Part shown: positions 1 to 8,872 of the stretch, piece by piece
How positions within the stretch are numbered: position 1 is the stretch's first letter
Layout: every line of letters starts with the position of its first letter
Source: Bradyrhizobium sp. 164
GTDB lineage: Bacteria; Pseudomonadota; Alphaproteobacteria; Rhizobiales; Xanthobacteraceae
Reading direction: 5' to 3'
DNA length: 64,000 nt
Assembly: GCF_023073715.1 (NCBI RefSeq)
Contig: NZ_JADPKA010000006.1
Location: forward strand, 225,674 to 289,673
Translations under genes and position numbers: made by a program
The notes under the pieces: model-generated
What the model was told of the DNA's origin: nothing
Database searches by the model: none
Seen by the model: the letters and a program-made list of their open reading frames with translations, nothing else

Positions 1-555
1 AGGATTGTCGGTGAAGCCGCGGAAGGAGAATTCCGGTGTGTTGGTGAGCCCGATCACGATCGCGCCGGCCTTTTTCAAGTTGCGCACCACGGGGGAATCG
101 GACGGCGCGATGAGGTCCTTGTTAGCGGGAACGCCGTTGAAGTTTGGCCGCCCTTCGTAGTCGACATTTTCCTTGATGGTTACAGGCACGCCATGCAGGA
201 GGCCGAGCTCGCCGCCCTTTGCGCGCTGCCTGTCGGCCGCATGCGCCGCTTTTAACGCCTCTTCGGAGAGATCGACGACGACGGCGTTCAGCCTTGGATT
301 GACGGCGTGCATGCGTTCGAGATGCGCTTCGACCGTCTCGACGGCGGAGATTGCACCGGAGCGGATCGCAGCCGCGGTCTCGACCGCCGACCATTGCCAA
401 GCCGGCCCCTTGGGACGGCGCGGTGAGGCCGGCTTGAGCCGCGTGGCTTTCTTTGCCTTCTTTGCAGCGACGGCCTTGCGGCTTGTGCTTTTCTTGCTGG
501 AGGTTTTTACCGGTTTCTTCGAAGCCGTTTTCTTCTTGGTCGTCGCCTTCGCCAC
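1..555 (-). CDS. Amidase signature family protein, N-terminal part (gene runs off the window)
   Basis: The first 185 codons of an amidase-signature enzyme (Ser-Ser-Lys hydrolase of amide bonds) are read leftward off the window edge. The catalytic-lysine region is visible as HGVPVTIKENVDYEG, followed by the family's VVRNLKKAGAIVIGLTNTPEF segment; the Ser-rich signature lies beyond the edge. The start is a GTG at 553-555 with an AGGAG box about 10 bases upstream. Before the enzyme domain there is an unusual ~40-residue tail very rich in Lys, Ala and Thr (KKTASKKPVKTSSKK and similar), resembling a histone H1-type or low-complexity basic tail. The substrate cannot be told from this part. The frame is sure; the exact start is fairly sure. 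Confidence 0.85.
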   Translation of the reverse strand, partial: MAKATTKKKTASKKPVKTSSKKSTSRKAVAAKKAKKATRLKPASPRRPKGPAWQWSAVETAAAIRSGAISAVETVEAHLERMHAVNPRLNAVVVDLSEEALKAAHAADRQRAKGGELGLLHGVPVTIKENVDYEGRPNFNGVPANKDLIAPSDSPVVRNLKKAGAIVIGLTNTPEFSFRGFTDNP

Positions 556-674
556 GTCGCATCTCCTGAAATTGCGCCGCAGACGTTACGGATGGCCAAA
601 GGACGTGTACAGGTGCGTTTTCTGCATGGCGCGATGGCGCGACGCGGCGAATTGTCCGCGAACGCACCGCTGCG

Positions 675-1856
675 CTATTCCGCGGGGCAAGCCGCAACGG
701 CGGCCTGGGCGCGGTCGAGCCGGAGGCTCCACAGCGCCAGCAGGAGACCGACAGCGGTGATGCCGGCTGCGACCAGAGGCAGCGCCGAAAGGCCGAGTCC
801 GCGATCGATGGTGACGCCGCCGGCCCAGGCGCCGAGAGCGTTACCGAGATTGAACGCGGCGATGTTGAGGCTGGAGGCGAGCGTGCGGCCATCTGGGCCT
901 GCCGCTTCCAGCACGCGAAGCTGGAGCGGGGCGACGGTCGCAAAGGCGGCGACGCCCAGCAGCAGGATCAGCACGACCGCGGCGATCTTGAGCGACAGCG
1001 CGGCGGCAAGGCCAAGAAGCACGATGGCGAGCGCAGCGAGCGTCCCGATCAGCGCGCCGGCGAGCCCGCGGTCGGCGAGCTTGCCGCCGGCGACGTTGCC
1101 GATCGCGAGGCCGACGCCGAACACCAGCAGGATCGGTGAGACCGCGGCCTCCGAAAAACCGGTGAAGCGCGTCAGGATCGGCTGGATATAGGTGAAGACG
1201 ACGAACAGGCCGGCAAAGCCGAACACGGTCATAGCAAGGCCGAGCAGCACCTGCGGGCGGCCGAGCACCGAGACTTCGTCGGCAAGCGAGACCGGCTTGT
1301 CGCCGTTGCCGACATGGCCGGGCACCAGCGCGGCAACCACGGCAAAGGCGATCACACCGATGACCGTCACGGCCCAGAACGCCGCGCGCCAGCCGAGCAT
1401 CAGGCCGACCCAGGCGCCGAAGGGCACGCCCAGCAATGTCGCGACCGTAAGGCCGATGAACATGGTGGCAATCGCCGAGGCCCGCTTGTCCTCGGCGACG
1501 AGGCTGGTCGCCACCACCGAGCCAACGCCGAAGAAGGTACCATGGGCAAGGGAAGTCAACACGCGCGCGGCCATCAGCAATTCGTAGTTCGGTGCCAGTG
1601 CGCAGGCCGCATTGCCGAGCGTGAAGATCGCCATCAGCGCGAGCAGCACGGTTTTCCGTGGCATTCGCCGCGTCGCCAGCGTCAGGACGGGCGCGCCGAC
1701 GAACACGCCGAGCGCATAGCCGGAGATGAGCAGGCCCGCGACGGGCACCGAGACGTGCATCTCGGCGGCGACCTGGAGCAACAGGCCCATGATGATGAAT
1801 TCGGTGGTGCCGATGCCAAAGGCACCGGCGGTGAGCGCAAGGACGGCGGAAGGCAT
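675..1856 (-). CDS. MFS transporter, DHA1 family (drug/metabolite efflux)
   Basis: A 393-residue, very hydrophobic protein with the twelve-helix pattern of the major facilitator superfamily. It begins MPSAVLALTAGAFGIGTTEF, a start typical of the AraJ/NepI/CmlA-like DHA1 exporters, and the loop RRMPRKTVLLALM resembles the motif between helices 2 and 3. It should act as a proton-driven exporter in the inner membrane. The longer frame begins 21 codons upstream, but those residues are not membrane-like, and the ATG at 1854-1856 begins the family homology. It is divergent from the LysR gene at 1955, which probably controls it. The substrate is unknown. Confidence 0.88.
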   Translation of the reverse strand: MPSAVLALTAGAFGIGTTEFIIMGLLLQVAAEMHVSVPVAGLLISGYALGVFVGAPVLTLATRRMPRKTVLLALMAIFTLGNAACALAPNYELLMAARVLTSLAHGTFFGVGSVVATSLVAEDKRASAIATMFIGLTVATLLGVPFGAWVGLMLGWRAAFWAVTVIGVIAFAVVAALVPGHVGNGDKPVSLADEVSVLGRPQVLLGLAMTVFGFAGLFVVFTYIQPILTRFTGFSEAAVSPILLVFGVGLAIGNVAGGKLADRGLAGALIGTLAALAIVLLGLAAALSLKIAAVVLILLLGVAAFATVAPLQLRVLEAAGPDGRTLASSLNIAAFNLGNALGAWAGGVTIDRGLGLSALPLVAAGITAVGLLLALWSLRLDRAQAAVAACPAE

Positions 1857-1954
1857 GCGTGGCTCCGATGGATGAGACGAGCCACGCAGATAGCCGCGCG
1901 TGGGCAAAACCGTTAGCATGGCCGCAATCCAATCATTTGTGACGTGAATTCAAC

Positions 1955-2908
1955 ATGGGCCGTTTCGACACCAACCGCTCCGCCGAGATGGAGGTCTTCG
2001 TCCGCGTCGTCGACCTCGGCGGATTCACCCAGGCCGGTCGAAAACTGCGCCTGACGCCATCGGGCGTGAGCAAGCTGATCTCACGGCTGGAGGCACGGCT
2101 CGGCTCGCGCCTCGTCAACCGCACCACACGCAAGCTGACCCTGACCGAAGAAGGGCAGGCGTTCTACCAACGGGCCGTGCGCATCCTCGCAGAGATGGAG
2201 GAAGCCGAGCGCGAGGCGGCCTCCGGTGCGGCCCCGCGCGGCCGCCTCACGGTGAACAGCAACATTCCATTCGGCATGCTGCATGTGATGCCACTGATCC
2301 CGCGGTTCCTGGAAGAGCATCCCGACGTCACGCTCGATCTCGTGCTCACGGATACGGTCATCGACCTGATGCAGGAGCGCGCCGACGTCGCGATCCGGGT
2401 CGGCCCGTTGCGTGCGTCACGTCTCGTCGCCCGAAAACTCGGCACCAGCCGCATGGTCGTGGTCGGCGCGCCGAACTATCTCGCACGTTGCGGCACGCCG
2501 AGGACGCCGGCCGACCTAGCTGATCACCGCGGCATCGGTTGGACGTTTCCGCGCAGTATCCGGGGCTGGCCATTCAAGCGTGGCGACCACACCGAAGAAG
2601 CGGTGCCGCCGCCCGTCGCGCGCGCCAGCGACGGCGAAGCCGCGCGCCGCCTTGCGCTGGGCGGCGTCGGCCTCGCGCGCCTCGCCCTCTTCCACATCGG
2701 CCCCGACATCGAATCGGGCCGCCTCGTCCCGGTGCTGCAAAGCCACAATCCCGGCGACCGCGAAGACATCCACGCCGTCTATGTCGGCCACACCGCGCCG
2801 CTCCCGGCACGCGTCCGTGCGTTCATTGATTTTCTCGCCGAGCATGTGCGGGTGAGCGATCCCGTGCTGAAGCGGGCCGGAGACGGGAGATGGAAGCTGA
2901 CGAGATGA
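1955..2908 (+). CDS. LysR family transcriptional regulator
   Basis: A 317-residue regulator with an N-terminal winged HTH (residues ~10-65, including GGFTQAGRKLRLTPSGVSKL and the RLVNRTTRKLTLTEEG wing) and a C-terminal periplasmic-binding-like effector domain. It belongs to the CrgA/DmlR-like group that starts with a MEVFVRVVDLGGFT segment. It is divergent from the MFS exporter with a 98-base shared promoter region, the usual arrangement for a LysR protein controlling its neighbour. The gene ends 6 bases before the left attachment repeat of the integrated element, so it marks the intact chromosomal side of the junction. Confidence 0.92.
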   Translation: MGRFDTNRSAEMEVFVRVVDLGGFTQAGRKLRLTPSGVSKLISRLEARLGSRLVNRTTRKLTLTEEGQAFYQRAVRILAEMEEAEREAASGAAPRGRLTVNSNIPFGMLHVMPLIPRFLEEHPDVTLDLVLTDTVIDLMQERADVAIRVGPLRASRLVARKLGTSRMVVVGAPNYLARCGTPRTPADLADHRGIGWTFPRSIRGWPFKRGDHTEEAVPPPVARASDGEAARRLALGGVGLARLALFHIGPDIESGRLVPVLQSHNPGDREDIHAVYVGHTAPLPARVRAFIDFLAEHVRVSDPVLKRAGDGRWKLTR

Positions 2909-2914
2909 GACCAA

Positions 2915-2928
2915 TGGCGGAGAGAGTG
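2915..2928. repeat. attL core: 14-bp copy of the tRNA-Ser 3' end
   Basis: TGGCGGAGAGAGTG here is identical to 16728-16741, where it forms the encoded CCA end and acceptor/T-arm of the tRNA-Ser gene (minus strand). This is the far-end duplicate expected after site-specific integration into the 3' end of a tRNA gene. It lies 6 bases after the LysR stop codon. Confidence 0.85.
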
Positions 2929-2990
2929 TCCGCCCATGAGTTAGATTAACATATTGTTTCTATTGATATAACACTTGATGTCACTGATCA

Positions 2991-3012
2991 TGGCCCTACC
3001 TTTGGCCCCACC
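2991..3012. promoter_or_regulatory. Candidate left integrase arm-binding site
   Basis: TGGCCCTACC followed by TTTGGCCCCACC: two near-copies of TGGCCCTACC at 12-base spacing. The same 22-bp arrangement, with two differences, sits between the integrase and attR at 16583-16604. Paired copies just inside both ends of the element suggest arm-type sites for the integrase. This is inference from sequence only. Confidence 0.5.
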
Positions 3013-3102
3013 AAGGCTGCCGAGCGGTGTTGGTGCCTCGAGCGCTGACGAACGTCGCCGAAAAGCAGCAAGATCAAACATGTTCATTTAAGATTGGAAG
3101 CA

Positions 3103-4803
3103 TCAGGAAGACGCACGAATCCTGTTCAAGCGGATAAGCCTGTCGTCTGTGAGCAATTTCGGATCGGCCTTCCCAATGCGGTCCAGCAACTCGGATAATC
3201 CGTAAGGCCATTGACGCACGTTCTCAGTGAGCACTGCGTGCAATAGCGACAGCGTAGCTTCCGGATATTTATCAATCAGATCATCTTCTCTGTGCTCGTG
3301 AATGGGCAGATTGATGTAGTCCTGATCAATCGGCACGACGAACGGCAGGACGAGTTGAACAAACAGGGGAAAGCGCTCCTTCTGAGCGAACGCCAACTCG
3401 GCGAGAGCCGCAGATACTCTAGGAGTCTTGACGGCGATTTGCTTGGGCCACACTTGCCCCAAAAGCCGCAGCGCCGTTTCACTCCAATTGGAGTCTGGTG
3501 CCTCAATCCAGTTTTTTAAGTACCAAAGCAACTGTGCGCGAAAATCATCGTCAGCATCCACCAGAAGGGCAGTCAGTTCTTCGTCGGCAATCCATTGAGT
3601 ATCGTTCCCTGTATGCTTACGGCCCCAGGCGGCCAACACTATACCCGCAAGAATTTCCGTATGGCGCCGACGCGTCTCAGAGTTCCGGTGTGTCAGCCGC
3701 AACAACGCCGGCTTGAGCTTGATGAAGAGGCTTTCTTGCGGGAGCTTCGCGCCCCAAAAGAATCCCGCCCAAAATGCGTCGGCATCATCATCTTCGCGCG
3801 CGATTGCGGGAAGCAGCGCGACGGTGACCCATTCCTCATCTATCGAGAATAGCCAAACCAGGTTGTGACAAAGAATGGTCAAGGCATGTCGGCGATTGTC
3901 AGCCGGAAGCGAAAGCAGTTCATCACATTTTGCTTTCCACCCGTGGGGCAGGCCCATTCCGCCCCTGGCTTTATTAATCTCAGGGTCAGCAAGCAGGAAC
4001 TGGGCAAGCTCACCCACAGGTGCGTTTAGAGCTTCAGTCGCCCATTCCGGCCGCGCCTTACGAACGATTGTCGTGTCCCCGGAATCAGGACGGTCTCTCA
4101 GAACTGAGACCAGCCGCATCCAGAGCCGATCAACTGCCGGTCGGTAGTCGGGCAGCAATCGCATATGTACTTTCAGCAGCCAACCTGTAATCGATCGAAG
4201 GAACTCTCTCACGAAGGTTTCGGGAAATGCATTCAATCGACCGATAATCAGCAAGACGAACCGAACGGTGTCATCTTTTCTTTTCTCCTCGCTGAAAAAC
4301 GTTTGCCATTCAGCCGTAGGGTACCAATTCGACTTTGCAGCTAAAGCGAGCGCCGAAAAGGCGCGGACAGGCTTTGTCTCACACAACCCTCTGAAAGGGT
4401 CCCTTTCGACAAAGAACCTATCTGGAGACCTTCCCGATATCTTCGCGGCGTATTCGAGAACTTGCCCTAGGGGTTTGTCTCCTAGCTCCGCGCTTTCGGT
4501 GTCAGTCGCTACCCATCTCGTGCGCATGCCCACGGAGAACGCGGCGCTTGGCGCCCATTCCTCGCGCCAATCAGGATCGCGCTTACGGAGTTCTTCTGTC
4601 ACACGGTCTATGTCGAAAGAAAAGCTGACGCCCTTCAGGTGAAGATAGTGTATCCGACTAAGGGTGGCACTGGCGCTGCGTTGCTTGAACTCGACAGATG
4701 TCTCCCCAGTCCACTTCCGCCGCCCGCTCAAGAGCCGCCGCTCAATTGAACGCTGCGTCCCAAGCGGCATTTCTGCCCAACGCTTTTCCAAGGCTAGGAG
4801 CAA
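3103..4803 (-). CDS. C-terminal part of a SIR2-type defence protein, separated by an apparent frameshift
   Basis: This 566-codon frame overlaps the end of the SIR2 gene by 10 bases in another frame. It is open upstream of the nominal TTG start, and the upstream codons read sensibly as ASFYIREEFWDSQHQRDLLL leading straight into the ORF, while the last ~20 residues of the SIR2 frame look like off-frame sequence. The best reading is one ~1,280-residue protein broken by a single-base shift near 4850-4880. It is a mostly helical protein with several Trp-rich stretches (such as WYPTAEWQTFFSEEKRKDD), resembling the large C-terminal regions that follow SIR2 in Dsr-type anti-phage sirtuins (perhaps DUF4020). 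If it is separately translated, an ATG at 4768-4770 with GGAAAAG upstream is available. Confidence 0.7.
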   Translation of the reverse strand: MLLALEKRWAEMPLGTQRSIERRLLSGRRKWTGETSVEFKQRSASATLSRIHYLHLKGVSFSFDIDRVTEELRKRDPDWREEWAPSAAFSVGMRTRWVATDTESAELGDKPLGQVLEYAAKISGRSPDRFFVERDPFRGLCETKPVRAFSALALAAKSNWYPTAEWQTFFSEEKRKDDTVRFVLLIIGRLNAFPETFVREFLRSITGWLLKVHMRLLPDYRPAVDRLWMRLVSVLRDRPDSGDTTIVRKARPEWATEALNAPVGELAQFLLADPEINKARGGMGLPHGWKAKCDELLSLPADNRRHALTILCHNLVWLFSIDEEWVTVALLPAIAREDDDADAFWAGFFWGAKLPQESLFIKLKPALLRLTHRNSETRRRHTEILAGIVLAAWGRKHTGNDTQWIADEELTALLVDADDDFRAQLLWYLKNWIEAPDSNWSETALRLLGQVWPKQIAVKTPRVSAALAELAFAQKERFPLFVQLVLPFVVPIDQDYINLPIHEHREDDLIDKYPEATLSLLHAVLTENVRQWPYGLSELLDRIGKADPKLLTDDRLIRLNRIRASS

Positions 4804-6932
4804 ATCGCGTTGGTGCTGACTATCCCAAAACTCCTCGCGGATATAGAACGAAGCACCTGTCCAATTTCGCGTCGATCAACGATGCTATTGTCGGCGCAAA
4901 ACCAAATTTTAATGTGAGCCGCAACAGGACCTTGTGTATCGTACCACGCGCGCGCTTCTTGTTTGGCAAGCTTGATATCGCTCTTAGCGAGTTCGCCAAA
5001 AACCTTTACGTATTGGAAGAGAGGAGCATTAATGCCTGACCGATACTTCCGTTCGGGCCCATTTTCTTCATCCTCTTCATTGATCGAATTCAAGCTGGAA
5101 AGACCATAACCTCCGATCTCCATTTCGAGGACAGAGCCAAGTTCGAGGTTTTGCCGCAGCTCTTTAGCAAGTATCGAAAGCAACTCTTTTGGAACGGAAA
5201 GCTCCTCGCCGTGACCGGGATACTCAACATCCAAGCTCAACAAGTCGCGCAAGCAAAGAGCAGAGTCATCATCGGGCGCCCGCGGCGAAAACATAAACGC
5301 GCGACTTGCTTTGATATATGGGCGGTGAAACGTCGCCAGTTCTCGGACCGATGCTGCCGTCCAACCGTCAATTTTCACCTCGGCCAGCAACTGGTAATAG
5401 TCCGTCGAGAAATCGTCTGAACCGTGGCTCCAGGATGAGATGAGATGACGCCACGCCGATCTCACGACTGATGGCGCTTCGCCTGTTCCGCGCTCCATCC
5501 GGTATCGAATGCGACGCTGTATGTCGGGGTGAAGACCTAGCTGTCCCGCCGCCCACCAGACCGAAGCCGGCTGGTGGCACACATTTTCGAGCCACGCTCC
5601 AAGATATCCCACTCGTGTAGCCAGTCGCGGTGAATTGATAGAGTAGTGTCCACGCAGCGCCGCAACTTGGTCCTCTCGGAGGTTCTGTCGATCTTCACGC
5701 GTGAGCGCGAACGCGCTCCATGCGCTTGCTGGGATATCTCTACGGTTGAACTCGCTCGTTCTCTGATCCACGTGTGCGGGCACCGGATCGCTGTCGATGC
5801 CATAGGCAGGAAACGGATCGAAGTGCGTCCGCTCTTCCGCCAGTTTCCCAATGCGCCCAGCTTCGGCGAAACGAATTGCTGGATCGAATGTACAAAGCCA
5901 GCTTGCAGGGATGGGTGTTGGCGCGACGGCCAGACGGCGCGCCCCCTCTAGCGTGGTCGCAACATGTGCGATCTGTCCTCTTATATGTTGCTCGCAGCTC
6001 TCGGGACCGGGCATGGCTTGCGCGAAAAGACTATCAAACCAGCCGTTGGGATTGCGCGCTCTCTCAGCCCATAGGGCAAGAGAATTCCAAAGTGCCGCAT
6101 GACCATTAGCCTGATCGTAGACAATCGGCTTAACGCCTTTTTGAAACCATCGCGCTTCCGCTTCTTCGAATAAGCCTGATTGTAACGCGTACGCGCCATT
6201 AAGGGCGCCCGGCGAACGGTTTAGCGCTTCAAGCAGGTATTGCATCGGCGGGTCGTCAGCGGAGTATCCCACAAACACGACGAAGAAGCTTTCTAGGACC
6301 TTTCTGATGAAGTCGGCAGCCCACCGGTCAGCCAAGTAGGCACGACCGAACTCAGCGCTCGATATGATGAAACCGTCTCCTTCCGCATCGCTATAGTCGC
6401 GATTTACATGACCGTGCAGATGGATGATGCCGTTGAATTCATCGCTGCGCTTCGGATCAGGGAGTTGCGGCGGCCTGGAGAATGGAATTGAAGCGTCGCA
6501 TTCTTCGAACAACAAGTCGAAATTCGTCGTAATTAGCCGAACCCTGCCGTCGGGTCCTCTCGCGAGATCGATCAGAACGCGATGAGCACTAAGGTCAATG
6601 ACGCTCTCCGGCTTGAGCGCCTGCGCAATGGCACAATAGATATCGCGGCTTCTATATTCCCTCTCCATAAGCCCGAAGACACGATCGGCGGAAATTAATC
6701 CGCCCACACCGGGAATTTGCGGTACGGTTTCAATAGCACTGATAAGTTGTCGCGCCGGCTTGTCCGAACCAATCGCTAACTTGTCGGCAACGGCGTGAGC
6801 CAATCCGATGAAGTCCTTCAGCCCCACTCGGGCGCGAGAGACGCCGGCGCCGCAAAAGAAGACAACTCTTCCTTCATCGCGCGCGACGAGCAGTTCGTCT
6901 GGAAAGCTGGGACCGTCCTTGATGAAGCGCAA
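4794..6932 (-). CDS. SIR2 domain (NADase-like) anti-phage defence protein, N-terminal part
   Basis: Residues ~20-240 form a SIR2-like Rossmann NAD-binding domain: FFCGAGVSRA (28-32 glycine loop), ITTNFD with N137 and D139, the catalytic-histidine segment HLHGH (171-175), and GYSADDPPMQYLLE (222-235), a signature of bacterial SIR2_2 proteins. In Thoeris, DSR and related systems such domains destroy NAD+ on phage infection; this is known for the family and inferred here. The rest (~300-712) is a long helical region without a motif I recognise. The start is a TTG at 6930-6932 with GAGAG upstream; no ATG or GTG exists between it and the upstream in-frame stop. It appears to be the first part of one larger protein whose frame shifts near its end. 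It sits in the element as cargo. Confidence 0.85.
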   Translation of the reverse strand: MRFIKDGPSFPDELLVARDEGRVVFFCGAGVSRARVGLKDFIGLAHAVADKLAIGSDKPARQLISAIETVPQIPGVGGLISADRVFGLMEREYRSRDIYCAIAQALKPESVIDLSAHRVLIDLARGPDGRVRLITTNFDLLFEECDASIPFSRPPQLPDPKRSDEFNGIIHLHGHVNRDYSDAEGDGFIISSAEFGRAYLADRWAADFIRKVLESFFVVFVGYSADDPPMQYLLEALNRSPGALNGAYALQSGLFEEAEARWFQKGVKPIVYDQANGHAALWNSLALWAERARNPNGWFDSLFAQAMPGPESCEQHIRGQIAHVATTLEGARRLAVAPTPIPASWLCTFDPAIRFAEAGRIGKLAEERTHFDPFPAYGIDSDPVPAHVDQRTSEFNRRDIPASAWSAFALTREDRQNLREDQVAALRGHYSINSPRLATRVGYLGAWLENVCHQPASVWWAAGQLGLHPDIQRRIRYRMERGTGEAPSVVRSAWRHLISSWSHGSDDFSTDYYQLLAEVKIDGWTAASVRELATFHRPYIKASRAFMFSPRAPDDDSALCLRDLLSLDVEYPGHGEELSVPKELLSILAKELRQNLELGSVLEMEIGGYGLSSLNSINEEDEENGPERKYRSGINAPLFQYVKVFGELAKSDIKLAKQEARAWYDTQGPVAAHIKIWFCADNSIVDRREIGQVLRSISARSFGIVSTNAICS

Positions 6933-7835
6933 CGCCGCTCTCTCTACGCCGCCGCTGCCTGGACAGCGCTCGCGCTCGTGACCCGCTTACCACCGGGTCA
7001 CTTTCAGCCATCCGCTATCGATCATACTTCGGCTTTGGATTTTTCTTCTAGCCCGCTACAGATACCCAAACTGCCGCCAGAGACAACCATGCCGTGTAAC
7101 GGCCCACAACTTACTCTTCCCTAAGCCGAACCAAATTCGCGCTCAGCTGCTGGCGGTCAGCGCCAGGGCTATTCCCGCAATGCGTCGTACGATGGAAGAA
7201 CCTAACGACGCTCAAATTAATTTGGAGCGCCGTAGATCGTCTAATGCATCCAGCCTTTTCGGCGGTATGGCGAGCGATTGCGATCCCATGTGTTGCCGCT
7301 TGAGGCACTTGTTGCCGTTGTGTTGCTCTCGTCGGCAACATCAAAGGTATTGATCCTTAAGTGTTTTCCCTCATTTGTTGCCATGTTGCCGTCCAAAACC
7401 CGAAGTCGATTTAGAAGGCTTCTCGCTAAGTTTGCCAAGGGCTCTGGCTGGCGCAGCGTAGGGATAAGCGCCACCGCCGGCTAACCTGCGAGAATACGGC
7501 AACACGGCAACATTTCGCCTTTTCGTTCGTGGGGCCAATCACTTACGTGTTGCTTACATACTGCAACGCGACGGCAACACGGCAACGCTGTGGGATGTCC
7601 GCTTTCGGTGATGGTGCAGGCGTGCACTAGACGACTTCGCGGCTTCTCCGAGTGACCCTAAGGCGACCTTGGCAGCGCGCTTCCGATCGCGCCTAGATGC
7701 GAACCTCAGATGTGAGGAGCAGGGCAACTGATCGTGTTGATGGCGGTACTCGGGTTGTCGCCTGACGACACCGCTACTATTTAAGGTGGGTGAATACTTG
7801 CCTCGGCGCGCGCTTTGGAATCTGGAGCCTCGTTG
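6933..7835. other. 900-base non-coding region of the element (candidate origin region)
   Basis: No convincing gene is seen here. The region lies between the leftward SIR2 gene and the rightward solute-binding-protein gene, so it must hold both their promoters. It is visibly A/T-richer than the chromosome, and its middle holds a cluster of short TGTTGCCG repeats in both orientations, listed separately. Confidence 0.6.
7291..7587. repeat. Iteron-like cluster of TGTTGCCG / CGGCAACA repeats, candidate replication origin
   Basis: Exact or near-exact copies of TGTTGCCG or its complement occur at 7291, 7310, 7333, 7376 (last base differs), 7384, 7497, 7505, 7572 and 7580 (last base differs), plus shorter TGTTGC at 7321 and 7548. 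Three pairs are immediately adjacent at 8-base spacing (7376/7384, 7497/7505, 7572/7580). The element encodes a primase-helicase, and P4-like satellites replicate from clusters of short repeats recognised by their primase protein. An origin is therefore the leading reading; operator sites for a regulator are the alternative. Confidence 0.6.
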
Positions 7836-8666
7836 ATGCATCATGGTCTGATGCTTGGCATTGCCGTACTCGCGACGCTTATCGCCCCAGGCACAAGAAA
7901 TTGTGCGGACGCTAGATCTCTGGCGGAGGTGCGGCAGACCGGTATCCTACGCCTCTGCGCCAACCCATCCGCACTTCCTTATTCGAACCTCACCGATAGA
8001 GGCGGTCTTGCCGGATTCGAAGTCGAACTCGCGGAAGCGTTGGCGCACGAGATGGGATTTGAGCTCGGTGTGACCTGGGTTCGAAACGCCGGTGATATTA
8101 AGAACTCGGATTGCGATATCTTGATGGACGTCGTCGCCTCCGCCGCAAGCTACGATCGGGAGGGACTTACCGGGCCGCTGACAACCCATCTACCTCTTCG
8201 CTTTTCGAGACCTTACGCAGACAGCGGTGTTGTCCTCGTCATTTCATCTCGATCTTCGGTTCGTCGGCTTAACGATTTGCACGGTCAGAAGATTGGCGTC
8301 ATGGTTGGCACCATTGAGCACGAGTGGTTGGCCAAACACGACTTCCGCGTTTCGGTCTTCGCCTCTCAGGAGGACATAATTGCCGCGATCGAGGCAGGCG
8401 AAATCGAAGTCGGCGCCACAAACCCCGTGATTGTCGGCTGGTATCGGCACGAACACCCCAGCACGGCAGTAAGGATACCCGACGGATACGAGCCAGAACC
8501 GGCACTGCGCTGGAGTGTTTCAGTCGGGCTTCGCCGAGCGGACGATGCGCTGCTTGCAGCCGTGGATGCTGCGGTGTCACGAGTGGTCGAGCAGCAGATA
8601 CCAGCGCAGATCTACGCGAAGTATGGCATTACCTATCTACCCCCTTCCGGCGCAGGTCTCCAGTAA
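7836..8666 (+). CDS. Solute-binding protein family 3 (transporter-like), orphan
   Basis: A 276-residue protein with an N-terminal signal-peptide-like hydrophobic stretch (GLMLGIAVLATLIAPG) followed by a family 3 periplasmic solute-binding fold: LAEVRQTGILRLCANPSALPY at the start of the mature domain, GLAGFEVELAEALAHEMG, and GQKIGVMVGT before the second lobe. It is closest in flavour to the MoxJ-like binding proteins linked to quinoprotein dehydrogenases. The start is the ATG at 7836 with TGGAG 8 bases upstream; a TTG 7 codons earlier is less likely. No permease, ATPase or dehydrogenase gene is nearby, and it is read opposite to nearly all other element genes, so it looks like cargo. Its role in the element is unknown. 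Confidence 0.8.
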   Translation: MHHGLMLGIAVLATLIAPGTRNCADARSLAEVRQTGILRLCANPSALPYSNLTDRGGLAGFEVELAEALAHEMGFELGVTWVRNAGDIKNSDCDILMDVVASAASYDREGLTGPLTTHLPLRFSRPYADSGVVLVISSRSSVRRLNDLHGQKIGVMVGTIEHEWLAKHDFRVSVFASQEDIIAAIEAGEIEVGATNPVIVGWYRHEHPSTAVRIPDGYEPEPALRWSVSVGLRRADDALLAAVDAAVSRVVEQQIPAQIYAKYGITYLPPSGAGLQ

Positions 8667-8872
8667 GGATGCAAAGCCTGGTGCGACTGACACTACGACC
8701 ACTGCTCTATCCTCACGGTACAAGCAAGGCTAGATGCCTTGATGTTAAGGCGTCTGCTCACGGACAGGAAGCCGCACTGTGCTTACTAGAACAGTTCTTC
8801 CACTTATGGTCCCTTCGGCGACATACTGACGAGCCCTTCCAACGTTCGCTTTCTGAACTGTGAGCGACATTC

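Noticed and set aside
4780..4900. Programmed ribosomal frameshift joining the two SIR2-protein frames
   Set aside because: I see no slippery heptamer or clear downstream hairpin; a simple indel is the more economical reading.
7291..7587. Repeat cluster as a CRISPR array
   Set aside because: Units are only 8 bases, occur in both orientations and have irregular spacing; no cas gene is present.
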